From: Nitrospirales bacterium
GTDB lineage: Bacteria; Nitrospirota; Nitrospiria; Nitrospirales; UBA8639
Direction: 5' to 3'
Length of the DNA: 6,136 bases
Assembly: GCA_021604265.1 (NCBI GenBank)
Contig: BQIY01000149.1
Location: 1-6,136 of the forward strand
Shown: positions 1 through 5,781 of the stretch, piece by piece
Position numbering within the stretch: the stretch's first letter is position 1
Layout: every line of letters begins with the position of its first letter
Notes under the pieces: generated by a model
The model's database searches: none
Told to the model about the DNA's origin: nothing
Seen by the model: only the letters and a program-made list of their open reading frames with translations
Translations under genes and position numbers: made by a program

Positions 1-5
1 ATTTT

Positions 6-506
6 ATGCCGCTTGATGGAACCGATGGTGAAAAAGCTCTTCAATTAATGACCTCTCGATACAATCAGCGTGAGTGGAGAAAGAAAATTGAAAAGATGCT
101 GTCTCTCCCGCCCAGCGGGTTGGAGGATGATGCGCAACGCAAAGTTTTTCTCTACTTGAAGCTTGGACTTCAAGCGTATAAATCACGTCGAGCTGATGCT
201 CCGTCTTGGATCGTCGGTGGGTATGCAACGAAAGAGGTGATTGATCGAGCCCGCTTCAAACCCACTGTGATTGATGAAACAATATCGGAAGAGGATGTCA
301 AGCTCTTAGGCGTGGATCCAGGCGAAGACGTCAATGAAGCCTGGTGGGATGACATGCTCATCAGGTGGTATGTGAATCCGGAAGATGAAGTATTCGAAGA
401 TCTCCCGGAAGTCGATGCTGAAAATACCGAGAGTCTCGAATCAGATGAGACGGCCACGTCATCTGAGGAGTCTGAAACATCGTCTTCTGTCTCCAAAGAC
501 TCATAA
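6..506 (+). CDS. Hypothetical protein with acidic Ser-rich C-terminal tail
   Basis: I do not recognise this 166-residue protein and assign no function. Residues 17-62 look helical and basic (R18, R22, R25, K26, K27, K30, then R61 R62). Residues 63-125 hold the most distinctive part: APSWIVGGY (65-73), a run of Glu/Asp around 90-97, and AWWDDMLIRWYVNP (112-125). From about 126 the protein turns into a low-complexity acidic tail rich in Glu, Asp, Ser and Thr up to the end, which is probably disordered. There is no signal peptide or membrane segment, so it is likely cytoplasmic. The start is uncertain: the frame is open to the window edge, so the gene could begin further upstream, and Met15 (position 48) is an alternative. 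Neither ATG has a visible ribosome binding site. The stop is TAA at 504-506. Confidence 0.7.
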   Translation: MPLDGTDGEKALQLMTSRYNQREWRKKIEKMLSLPPSGLEDDAQRKVFLYLKLGLQAYKSRRADAPSWIVGGYATKEVIDRARFKPTVIDETISEEDVKLLGVDPGEDVNEAWWDDMLIRWYVNPEDEVFEDLPEVDAENTESLESDETATSSEESETSSSVSKDS

Positions 507-730
507 GTATTGTATGGTTTTACGTATTACTCTCTCTGCATATTATCATTCACAAATTTTCTTCTCTCGTTTATCATTTATATTCCAGTCGCGATTGCCT
601 ATTGTGTACTTTCTGCATAGTAGGTGAATTTCCTGTCCTGACTTACAGAGGTGAGCATTCTTCTCATTGAAGAATTCAAGCAATGCCTGGTCTTGGTAGA
701 CATCACTATTTCAGATAACAGTCAAGGGTC
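507..730. other. Intergenic gap before plsC
   Basis: This 224-base stretch is AT-rich and holds no convincing gene. A frame shifted relative to the upstream gene stays open to about 627 but gives a Ser/Arg/Tyr-rich translation of no recognisable kind. The gap contains one possible promoter (519-546) and a short perfect hairpin, ATTCTTC / GAAGAAT, at 657-675 with a 5-base loop. That hairpin has no T run and could only be a leader structure for plsC. No terminator is evident after the upstream gene. Confidence 0.6.
519..546 (+). promoter_or_regulatory. Candidate sigma70-type promoter for plsC
   Basis: TTTACG (519-524, 4 of 6 to TTGACA) lies 16 bases before TATTAT (541-546, 5 of 6 to TATAAT). 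If used, it would give a leader of roughly 180 bases before plsC. The region is AT-rich, so a chance match is quite possible. Confidence 0.28.
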
Positions 731-1375
731 ATGGGGAAATTGCTCACACAATTCAACTGTGTCTGGCTGTCTTGGCTGAATCGACTCGTCTGTCGAGTCA
801 TGTTCCGAGTGACGAGGGTCCAGCCATCTCCATTCCCTGACAAGGGGCCGGTTTTGTTAGTGTGTGATCATTCTTCGCTTGGAGACCCGCTTGTGCTACT
901 CGCTACTGCCGGACGGCACATTTCATTTTTGATGGCACATGAAATCTATGCGTCATGCTTCCAGTGGGCTTATGAAGCCATGGATACGATTCCTGTCCGT
1001 CGAGGCCGTCAAGACATCAATGCGGTTCGTGGTATGCTTCATCGACTCCGGGAACAGCAGGTTGTGGGGCTTTTCCCCGAAGGAGGCCTCGATAATTTCC
1101 GTATGGAAGAAGGGCGTCCTGGTATCGGATATCTCGCCTTAAAAACTGGAGCCCCGATTGTGCCAGCCTCTGTAGTTTGGGCGAACAAACGATCGGTGAC
1201 GTCAATTATTCGTACGCTGTTGATCCCTTGTCGGGCTAGGGTTCGCTACGGTAACCCGTTGACCTTCCAGAAAGAATCAAGGCCAGACCGTGATCATATT
1301 GAGAGGGTGACATCGCAAATTATGAGTGAAATTGCACGACTTCGAGAAGATATTAAGGTGCATCACAGTAGGTGA
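731..1375 (+). CDS. plsC: 1-acyl-sn-glycerol-3-phosphate acyltransferase (PlsC/LPLAT family)
   Basis: This enzyme family moves a fatty acyl chain from acyl-ACP or acyl-CoA to the sn-2 position of lysophosphatidic acid, giving phosphatidic acid at the inner face of the cytoplasmic membrane. All four motif blocks are visible in the 214 residues: the catalytic HX4D motif as HSSLGD (H47, D52); IPVRRG (87-92); FPEGG (115-119), which binds the glycerol phosphate in relatives; and APIVPASV (141-148). The hydrophobic N-terminus (about 8-27) suits membrane attachment. The usual Asn before the catalytic His is replaced by Asp (CDH). The ATG at 731 is the first start after an in-frame stop at 716-718. 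The AAGGG at 724-728 is unusually close to it, so TTG at 740 is an alternative start. The exact acyl acceptor cannot be read from sequence. The gene converges on the uracil-DNA glycosylase gene. Confidence 0.92.
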   Translation: MGKLLTQFNCVWLSWLNRLVCRVMFRVTRVQPSPFPDKGPVLLVCDHSSLGDPLVLLATAGRHISFLMAHEIYASCFQWAYEAMDTIPVRRGRQDINAVRGMLHRLREQQVVGLFPEGGLDNFRMEEGRPGIGYLALKTGAPIVPASVVWANKRSVTSIIRTLLIPCRARVRYGNPLTFQKESRPDRDHIERVTSQIMSEIARLREDIKVHHSR

Positions 1376-1377
1376 TG
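1361..1377. terminator. Possible weak bidirectional terminator hairpin
   Basis: CATCAC and GTGATG pair perfectly around a 5-base loop, and the plsC stop codon (1373-1375) sits inside the second arm. A short T4 run follows at 1386-1389 on the + strand, slightly far from the stem. It lies between two convergent genes, where a shared terminator is expected. The stem is only 6 bp and the T run is short, so support is weak. Confidence 0.3.
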
Positions 1378-1387
1378 AGTGGTACTT

Positions 1388-2038
1388 TTAGAACAAGTCC
1401 ATTTGTCGAGGCTGTGTGTCTGCTTCGGCCTGGGACTCGTTGGCTCTCGGTTCTGTGAGGTTTGATGGGCTGGAGTGATCTGGAGGATTTTTCATGTTAT
1501 CGAGAACATGTTTAAGTTTTTGAAAATCTTCTTTAAGAGGAACCCGAAGATTTCCTTGATGCAGCGCCGCTGCCGGGTGCAGTAATGGAAACAGCGTGAA
1601 GTCTGGGCGTTTGAATGTGCGGCCCCGGACTTTGGTGATTCCAATTTTTTGGCCGAGGAGTGTTTGGGTGGCGAAGTTCCCGAGGCTGCAGACAAGTTGC
1701 GGATTAATTAATTTGATCTGCTCCATAAGGAATGGTTGACAGGTTTCAATTTCATCCGGTTGAGGGTCACGATTGTTGGGCGGACGACATTTGACAACAT
1801 TGGCAATGTAGATTTCCTGACGAGAGAGGCCGACTGATTCAAGTAATTCCGTGAGCAGTTTTCCCGCAGCCCCCACAAATGGTTCACCCTGTTTATCTTC
1901 ATAATAACCAGGGCCTTCTCCAACAAACATGATGTCGGCATCGGGATTTCCAACGCCAAAGACGACTTGGGTCCGGCCAGATGACAGGCGACATTTTTGG
2001 CAATCTGTGAGTGATATTTTAAGTTCATCCAGGGTCAT
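1388..2038 (-). CDS. Family 4 uracil-DNA glycosylase with [4Fe-4S] cluster
   Basis: This enzyme removes uracil from DNA, arising by cytosine deamination or dUMP incorporation, and so starts base excision repair. The 216-residue protein shows the family 4 pattern clearly: the cluster ligands C13 and C16 (CQKC) with C84 (VKCRPPNNRDP) and C100; the active-site motif GEGPG (40-44) followed by GEPFVGAAG (51-59); SLGNFA (118-123); and the His motif LLHPAAAL (152-159, H154). The domain ends near residue 183. Residues 184-216 form a polar, Pro/Ser/Glu-rich tail ending in QMDLF (212-216), which matches the bacterial beta-clamp binding pentapeptide. ATG at 2038 starts exactly where the family usually starts, but the ribosome binding site is weak. 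It follows hpnE by 36 bases on the same strand and is probably co-transcribed. There is no hint of a lipid-related role. Confidence 0.95.
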   Translation of the reverse strand: MTLDELKISLTDCQKCRLSSGRTQVVFGVGNPDADIMFVGEGPGYYEDKQGEPFVGAAGKLLTELLESVGLSRQEIYIANVVKCRPPNNRDPQPDEIETCQPFLMEQIKLINPQLVCSLGNFATQTLLGQKIGITKVRGRTFKRPDFTLFPLLHPAAALHQGNLRVPLKEDFQKLKHVLDNMKNPPDHSSPSNLTEPRANESQAEADTQPRQMDLF

Positions 2039-2074
2039 ACGCGCATCTTAGAGTTCGTTGAAAGGCTTGTCAAT

Positions 2075-3475
2075 TCAGCGGTGAGCGATGGAATCAAGAA
2101 TCGATTGAGTGCAGAGATTTGCACTGATAATGCTGCTTTCATGGGAGGGCGGAGAACCGGTGTCAGTCCACGGTCCTGCTAAAAAAAAGTTCGAGAGCGG
2201 GCTTTTTTGAATTGGGCGGAATACGGAAGTGTCGGGCTGACAAGGTATAAAGGTATGAGTGTATTGAGTGATGGACGTTGAAGACGACACCTGTATGTGT
2301 TGATTGAGTGGTGCCGGTAATATGTTGGATAGTTCTGAAAGAGTGTCGTGAGCAGATTGTTCATTCGCCGGCTGTTCACTGGTTGTCACGCATGATAAGC
2401 GTATGCAGTTTGTCGTGCGACCAGGAGGATCCTGCAATGGCTGGATGGCGATCCAGTTGAAGGTGCTGGGGAAGAGAAGCAGTCTTGATTTGGCTATGGG
2501 GCAGGGAATTTCAAGGTGAGTGACGAGCGCCGAGAATTCTTGTAATTTTACCAGATTAGAAAAATAAGCATATTTTGTCAGGGTACGATCGGATAAGCAC
2601 GCAATGAGATTTTCTCGAGGAAAGGCGGACACATAGAAATCTGCCGTGAGCGTTGTGCCATCATGTAATTGTACCCCTGTGAGACCCCTCGCATCATAGT
2701 GAAAATGTGTAACTGTCGCATGCTCGTGGAAAGCGATATGTTGCGCAGCGAGAGACTGTCGAAGTGGTGTTAAGAGCAATGATTCTTCGTCAAGCGGAGA
2801 AATAATGGTTCGATTTTGCGCTCTTGTTGATAAAAAATATTGCACGAGCGAGGTTTTGAAATACTCAGCTGAACTGTGGGTCGCATCAGAGCCAAGAAAG
2901 AAATGACATAAAGGGTTCCAGATATTCTGGATTGTGTGTTCTGATTGTTCGAGTGTGGTCAGCCAGGCTTTGACGTTTTGACTTTTCAAGTCTTGAGGGA
3001 ACTCAAGGTCTCCTTCCCAGTATTGTTCAAGTCGTTTGAGTAAGGTCCAGCGTTCTCTTAACGGCATGCCTTGAAAGCGCAGCAGTCCAATAAGTGTGTG
3101 GAACGGTGCTGGAGCCCATAGAGGTTTGAAGGGCGCAGGTTGTCGAGTGCGAGTCATGAACTCTAATGTGACGGGTAGGAGAGACGTCAGGTGGCAGAGG
3201 GTCTGGAGTTCTCGTAAGAGGGACCATGTGGCCTGTTGAAACCCATGAATAACTAACGGCATGTTGTTGGTATGATCGGACGTTTTTTCTGTGCGATCTA
3301 AAGGGGGAAAGGTCTTTTCTGAAGGTGTGTCTGGAGAAAGAGCTGCGGTGAGAGGTTTTGAAGAATGGATTTGACTTTGGTCGACGATCGATACGTGAAA
3401 GCCATGTGATGCAAGACGAAAGGCCGTCGTGAGGCCGGAGAGTCCAGCCCCCATAACAAGAATGTGAGGCTTCAC
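2075..3475 (-). CDS. hpnE: HpnE-like FAD-dependent oxidoreductase (hydroxysqualene dehydroxylase family)
   Basis: HpnE enzymes reduce hydroxysqualene to squalene, the last step of the HpnCDE route. With the start used here the protein has 466 residues. It opens with a dinucleotide-binding fold, GAGLSG (9-14), and an acidic strand end, VDQ (31-33). Mid-protein stretches match the family, such as DGTTLTADFYVSAFPRENL, and the C-terminal flavin region reads AGPWTDTG (433-440) then HESS (445-448). I chose GTG at 3475 because it overlaps the hpnD stop as GTGA, a typical coupling arrangement, and puts the first beta strand at the N-terminus. A TTG at 3517 would add 14 residues and overlap hpnD by 46 bases. 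Oddities: the GGR(A/S) motif expected soon after the first fold is absent, replaced by a polar stretch (33-71), and the usual AGDW Asp is Pro. A related amine-oxidase or desaturase activity cannot be excluded. Confidence 0.78.
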   Translation of the reverse strand: MKPHILVMGAGLSGLTTAFRLASHGFHVSIVDQSQIHSSKPLTAALSPDTPSEKTFPPLDRTEKTSDHTNNMPLVIHGFQQATWSLLRELQTLCHLTSLLPVTLEFMTRTRQPAPFKPLWAPAPFHTLIGLLRFQGMPLRERWTLLKRLEQYWEGDLEFPQDLKSQNVKAWLTTLEQSEHTIQNIWNPLCHFFLGSDATHSSAEYFKTSLVQYFLSTRAQNRTIISPLDEESLLLTPLRQSLAAQHIAFHEHATVTHFHYDARGLTGVQLHDGTTLTADFYVSAFPRENLIACLSDRTLTKYAYFSNLVKLQEFSALVTHLEIPCPIAKSRLLLFPSTFNWIAIQPLQDPPGRTTNCIRLSCVTTSEQPANEQSAHDTLSELSNILPAPLNQHIQVSSSTSITQYTHTFIPCQPDTSVFRPIQKSPLSNFFLAGPWTDTGSPPSHESSIISANLCTQSILDSIAHR

Positions 3476-4356
3476 GCTTGTTGTGTCGTGGACCCAAATA
3501 GGGAGGACCGTAGCCAAATGCCGGCTGCAATGAGCAGTCTATTGAATGAAGGCAAACTCACTCGCGGTCCAAAGACCTGATAATTCTTAGCTTCAATTTG
3601 ATCAAGAATTCGGCTATACACTCCACGCATAATCTCAGCGACAATGAGGGAGCGGCGGTCAGCAGGTGGGAGGGTCTGGAGAATGTGCTGAGCTTTTGCG
3701 TAATACTCTCGTGCTCGTTGGCATTGAAACTTCATAAACTCGACAAACTCCGGTGTATGTTGACGAGAAAATAAGTCCTGCTCGGAGTATCCAAATCGTT
3801 CAAAGTCTTTCAGGGGTAGGTAAATACGGTTGTTCTCGGCATCACTCCCTATATCACGGAGAATATTGGTGAGCTGAAATGCGAGGCCAAGGTTTGTGGC
3901 ATATTCCGCGGCTTCTGGTGCTCGTGTCCCGAATACTTTCAAGCAAATAAGGCCCACCACTGATGCGACCCGATAGCAATAGGGGTAGAGATCTTCAAAT
4001 GTTTGATAACGTGTGATGGTCAGGTCCATCTCGACTCCAGAAATAAGATCTTGGAAGTGAGTCTGTGGGATATCCACATGTTGGAGGTGATGGGCTAAGC
4101 TGATGGTTACTGGGAAGCTGGGAGTTCCCTCATAGGCGGCTGTGACTTCTTTTCGCCAGAGAATAACCTGGTCAAGCGGATCGCTTCCTGCCGGGGGTTC
4201 GTCGACGGCATTGTCGACTTCACGACAAAATGCATAGATCGTGTACATCAAATCTCGACGGGCAGGCGGCAAAAACAAGAAAGAGTAATAAAAATTACTC
4301 CCGCTATTCTTTGAAACGTCTTTGCAGTAGGCTTGTGCGTCTTGGGGAGACATCAT
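3472..4356 (-). CDS. hpnD: Squalene/phytoene synthase family protein, HpnD type (presqualene diphosphate synthase)
   Basis: HpnD joins two farnesyl diphosphates head to head into presqualene diphosphate, the first step of the HpnCDE route to squalene and hopanoids. The 294 residues match the usual family length. Visible motifs are SGSNFYYSFLFLPP (18-31), typical of HpnD rather than HpnC; the first Asp-rich motif in CREVDNAVDE (D48, D52); the first family signature YCYRVASVVGLIC (126-138); and the second, from LGLAFQLTNILRDI (156-169) to RIYLP (177-181), with D168 and D172. These Asp pairs bind Mg-diphosphate in relatives. The gene begins with ATG ATG (4356, 4353); AGGG at 4359-4362 is spaced better for the second ATG. 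Its TGA overlaps the hpnE start. A phytoene or dehydrosqualene synthase role is possible, but the hpnE neighbour favours squalene synthesis. Confidence 0.88.
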   Translation of the reverse strand: MMSPQDAQAYCKDVSKNSGSNFYYSFLFLPPARRDLMYTIYAFCREVDNAVDEPPAGSDPLDQVILWRKEVTAAYEGTPSFPVTISLAHHLQHVDIPQTHFQDLISGVEMDLTITRYQTFEDLYPYCYRVASVVGLICLKVFGTRAPEAAEYATNLGLAFQLTNILRDIGSDAENNRIYLPLKDFERFGYSEQDLFSRQHTPEFVEFMKFQCQRAREYYAKAQHILQTLPPADRRSLIVAEIMRGVYSRILDQIEAKNYQVFGPRVSLPSFNRLLIAAGIWLRSSLFGSTTQQA

Positions 4357-4390
4357 TTCCCTAGAGAGACCTAAAAGGCGGTCTATGTAA

Positions 4391-4419
4391 ATTATGAGAG
4401 AGGTGGTTCACTGTGTGAC
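4391..4419 (-). promoter_or_regulatory. Candidate sigma70-type promoter for hpnD-hpnE-udg
   Basis: On the minus strand GTCACA (4414-4419, 4 of 6 to TTGACA) lies exactly 17 bases before CATAAT (4391-4396, 5 of 6 to TATAAT). Transcription would start near 4384, giving a leader of about 28 bases that begins with the small AGACC/GGTCT hairpin and ends with the hpnD ribosome binding site. A second, weaker option is the extended -10 TGATACGAT at 4474-4482, which has no good -35. Confidence 0.38.
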
Positions 4420-4420
4420 C
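4405..4420. repeat. Inverted repeat over the hpnD -35 box
   Basis: GGTTCAC (4405-4411) pairs with GTGACC (4415-4420) across a 3-base spacer, with one unpaired T. The dyad covers the proposed -35 hexamer, a position where a repressor could bind. Whether it is an operator is inference only. Confidence 0.35.
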
Positions 4421-4443
4421 TGGCCCTGTTGTCGAACGGCTGT

Positions 4444-4486
4444 ATTGTACGTGTAGGCATAGAGGCGATGCCTATCGTATCACAAT
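4444..4486. repeat. Long interrupted inverted repeat (15 bp of pairing)
   Basis: The core is a perfect TAGGCAT / ATGCCTA pair (4454-4460 with 4468-4474) around a 7-base loop. Two further paired blocks extend it: TACG with CGTA (4448-4451 with 4476-4479) and ATTG with CAAT (4444-4447 with 4483-4486), separated by small internal loops. In total 15 bp pair over 43 bases. No T run follows on either strand, so it does not look like an intrinsic terminator. It could be a dispersed extragenic palindrome, a protein-binding site or an RNA leader fold. Confidence 0.6.
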
Positions 4487-4624
4487 CACGTAAGTCAATG
4501 AAAATCGAATACAGAGAGGTATGTTTCGGTGTTGGGTGGAGGCGCTTGGATAACATTCATTGAGGGAGGCATTGTGCCGGAATGATATTTGCTCAACCTG
4601 ATCTCTAAAGTTGGAAAGAGAAGA

Positions 4625-5179
4625 CTAGAGTTTTTTCTGAAGATGCTTCTCTAAAATCCACCCTTGCTTACCTGATGAGGTGCGGATGTAATACATCCAT
4701 TCTCCGTTCACGGTCTCACCATCAAGAATGGTGAGGGTGTCTCCCTTCTTGACGATAGATCCGGACTGTCTTCCCGCTGAATCGCTGGAGAGGGTCATTG
4801 GAGAATTTTCTTGAAAAGAAGCAGGACGCAGAGTCACTGTATCGCCTTCTCCAAACTTTGGCGTGGACGGTATAACTTGCGCGGGAGGTTGAGGCGTTGG
4901 TTCGGACTTTGCCGGAGGAGTTGTTAGGCTGTCTGAAGCAACAGGCATGCCTGGGAGTTTCGCCAGATCCGGCTTCATGGTCCAATACAAGAACCCGACT
5001 GCGATTAACAAAAGGAGGATCCAAAGAAGAGGCCGGCGCGTTGGAGGCTTGTGCTGTTGCAATTCGTCATCTTCTAAGCCTTCGTCAAACTCTAAGTCCT
5101 GATCAGGTTCTTGAGCCAAGACCGTGGACCATTCTGGGAGCGTGTTCGCATACGTTACTGAATAAGCGTGTTCAGTCAT
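4625..5179 (-). CDS. Single-pass membrane protein with extracytoplasmic bacterial SH3 domain
   Basis: This 184-residue protein has an acidic N-terminal segment (1-49, with an Asp/Glu cluster at 24-39), then Arg48-Arg49 followed by one membrane helix (about 50-66). By the positive-inside rule the N-terminus is cytoplasmic. A Pro/Thr-rich linker (about 70-108) leads to a C-terminal bacterial SH3-like domain (about 113-183), recognisable by GSIVKKGDTLTILD (140-153), GEWMYYIRTSSGKQGWI (159-175) and the final EKHL. Such domains usually bind peptidoglycan or other envelope partners. The partner here is unknown and I give no gene name. ATG at 5179 is preceded by GGAG at 5190-5193 with a 10-base spacing. 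The gene lies upstream of hpnD on the same strand but 268 bases away, so it may be a separate unit. Confidence 0.82.
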   Translation of the reverse strand: MTEHAYSVTYANTLPEWSTVLAQEPDQDLEFDEGLEDDELQQHKPPTRRPLLWILLLLIAVGFLYWTMKPDLAKLPGMPVASDSLTTPPAKSEPTPQPPAQVIPSTPKFGEGDTVTLRPASFQENSPMTLSSDSAGRQSGSIVKKGDTLTILDGETVNGEWMYYIRTSSGKQGWILEKHLQKKL

Positions 5180-5288
5180 AGTGAGAATGCTCCAGTTTGA
5201 AAACGGCAGCGAGACAATTTTTGCCCAAACCCTTTAGGAAATAGACAGTTGTCGGAGGTCTGACTAAGGTTAACTACCAATTAGATTC

Positions 5289-5317
5289 TACATACCATCA
5301 CTTTGATATCATGTCAA
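5289..5317 (-). promoter_or_regulatory. Candidate promoter for the SH3 membrane protein gene
   Basis: On the minus strand there is a perfect TTGACA (5312-5317), a 17-base spacer, then TATGTA (5289-5294, 3 of 6 to TATAAT) preceded by TGG, an extended -10 arrangement. Transcription would start near 5282, giving a leader of about 100 bases before the ATG at 5179. Confidence 0.45.
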
Positions 5318-5360
5318 ACAAAAGGTGAGGTGAGGCGCGAGTTCGATGTGTCAGGCATTG

Positions 5361-5384
5361 CCTAATTCTTGTGAGAATTATAGG
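5361..5384. repeat. Stem-loop in the divergent region
   Basis: TAATTCT (5363-5369) pairs perfectly with AGAATTA (5374-5380) around a TGTG loop, and CC/GG outside (5361-5362 with 5383-5384) add two pairs past a 2-base bulge. The minus strand of the right arm reads TATAAT, but without a matching -35. No T run follows, so it is not a terminator. It may be a binding site or a leader fold. Confidence 0.4.
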
Positions 5385-5431
5385 AGTCACATACGAGTTG
5401 AATGACATAATAGACGTCCTGAGGGGGGCGT

Positions 5432-5542
5432 ATGTCGGAAAAAGGTTTCTCTGTGTCAGCACTGAAAGCGTCTACCGTTGAACCCATAAATTGTTGTCCT
5501 GCGAGTTACGAGGTGTTTCTCCTAAACGCAAGAGTCACCTGA
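5432..5542 (+). CDS. Candidate small ORF (36 codons) with strong ribosome binding site
   Basis: ATG at 5432 follows a GAGGGG block (5421-5426) with a 5-base spacing, one of the strongest ribosome binding sites in the window. It encodes 36 residues beginning MSEKGFSVSALKASTVEP, with a Cys-Cys pair at 21-22, and ends in TGA at 5540-5542. That stop overlaps the ATG of the next small ORF as TGATG, an arrangement typical of translational coupling. I recognise no family. It could be a genuine small protein, a leader peptide controlling downstream translation, or chance. Confidence 0.35.
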   Translation: MSEKGFSVSALKASTVEPINCCPASYEVFLLNARVT

Positions 5543-5781
5543 TGCTTCTTCTATCGTTATTGTTGCTCTCCGTATTTCTTTCGCTGTCAAATGACTGGGC
5601 AAGCAATCGTCTTGCATCTCATGATGACCTGAGGCAGAATGGTTCTAGCGTTTATTTGATTGAAGGGGAACGTTGCGTTGAAGTCTTTCCGGGAAGAATT
5701 ATGGTTTCAGACAGAAGAGAGGCGTGCGTACCTCAATATCACGCCTCGTATCGAACGTGCCGTAACGGAAAGCGGTATTAG
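5542..5781 (+). CDS. Candidate small secreted or membrane-anchored ORF overlapping yjbQ
   Basis: Starting at ATG 5542, this 79-residue ORF opens with a strongly hydrophobic stretch, [16 protein letters not shown], resembling a signal peptide or membrane anchor, followed by a polar segment. AAGAG (5530-5534) lies 7 bases before the ATG. If it started at TTG 5491 instead, a basic PKRKSH segment would precede the hydrophobic core. The last 104 bases overlap the confident yjbQ reading frame in another frame, so the C-terminal part is probably not under its own selection. It may be a real coupled small gene, the remnant of a longer one, or a chance ORF. Confidence 0.25.
   Translation: MLLLSLLLLSVFLSLSNDWASNRLASHDDLRQNGSSVYLIEGERCVEVFPGRIMVSDRREACVPQYHASYRTCRNGKRY
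5663..5668 (+). promoter_or_regulatory. Ribosome binding site that sets the yjbQ start
   Basis: AAGGGG, 9 bases before TTG 5678, supports that codon over the upstream TTG at 5660. It lies inside the candidate small ORF 5542-5781. Confidence 0.7.

Larger units (their letters stand above)
4357..4624. other. Leader/intergenic region upstream of hpnD, rich in inverted repeats
   Basis: No gene is visible in this 268-base gap between the SH3 protein gene and hpnD, both on the minus strand. It contains three inverted repeats: 4367-4384 (AGACC / GGTCT), 4405-4420 (GGTTCAC / GTGACC) and the long interrupted hairpin at 4444-4486. It also contains a candidate promoter at 4391-4419. I see no T-rich terminator after the SH3 gene. 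Confidence 0.6.
5180..5431. other. Divergent control region between the SH3 protein gene and the yjbQ side
   Basis: This 252-base region has no supported gene. It contains a good minus-strand promoter candidate (5289-5317), an 8-base palindrome TGATATCA beside its -35 box (5304-5311), and a stem-loop at 5361-5384. A + strand CATAAT (5406-5411) could be a -10 box for the yjbQ side, but I find no good -35 for it. Confidence 0.55.

Noticed and set aside
385..627. Shifted + strand frame of 80 codons extending past the first gene
   Set aside because: It lies mostly in another frame of the first gene, has a Ser/Arg/Tyr-rich composition, no ribosome binding site and no recognisable domain.
3476..3517. 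Longer HpnE start at TTG 3517
   Set aside because: It would overlap hpnD by 46 bases and add 14 residues before the first beta strand. GTG 3475 gives a GTGA overlap with the hpnD stop and a family-typical N-terminus.
3027..3530. Minus-strand 167-codon frame inside hpnE
   Set aside because: It is a shadow of the well-supported hpnE frame, with a His/Ser/Arg-rich, unprotein-like translation.
4493..4498. TTGACT on the minus strand as a -35 box
   Set aside because: The nearest -10-like hexamer (TACGAT, 4474-4479) is only 13 bases away, too short for a standard sigma70 promoter.
4897..5181. Plus-strand frame opposite the SH3 protein gene
   Set aside because: It is antisense to a gene with clear membrane and SH3 features and has no domain of its own.
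5660..5677. Longer YjbQ start at TTG 5660
   Set aside because: The extra six residues are not part of the family, and they would be encoded by the ribosome binding site region of the TTG at 5678.
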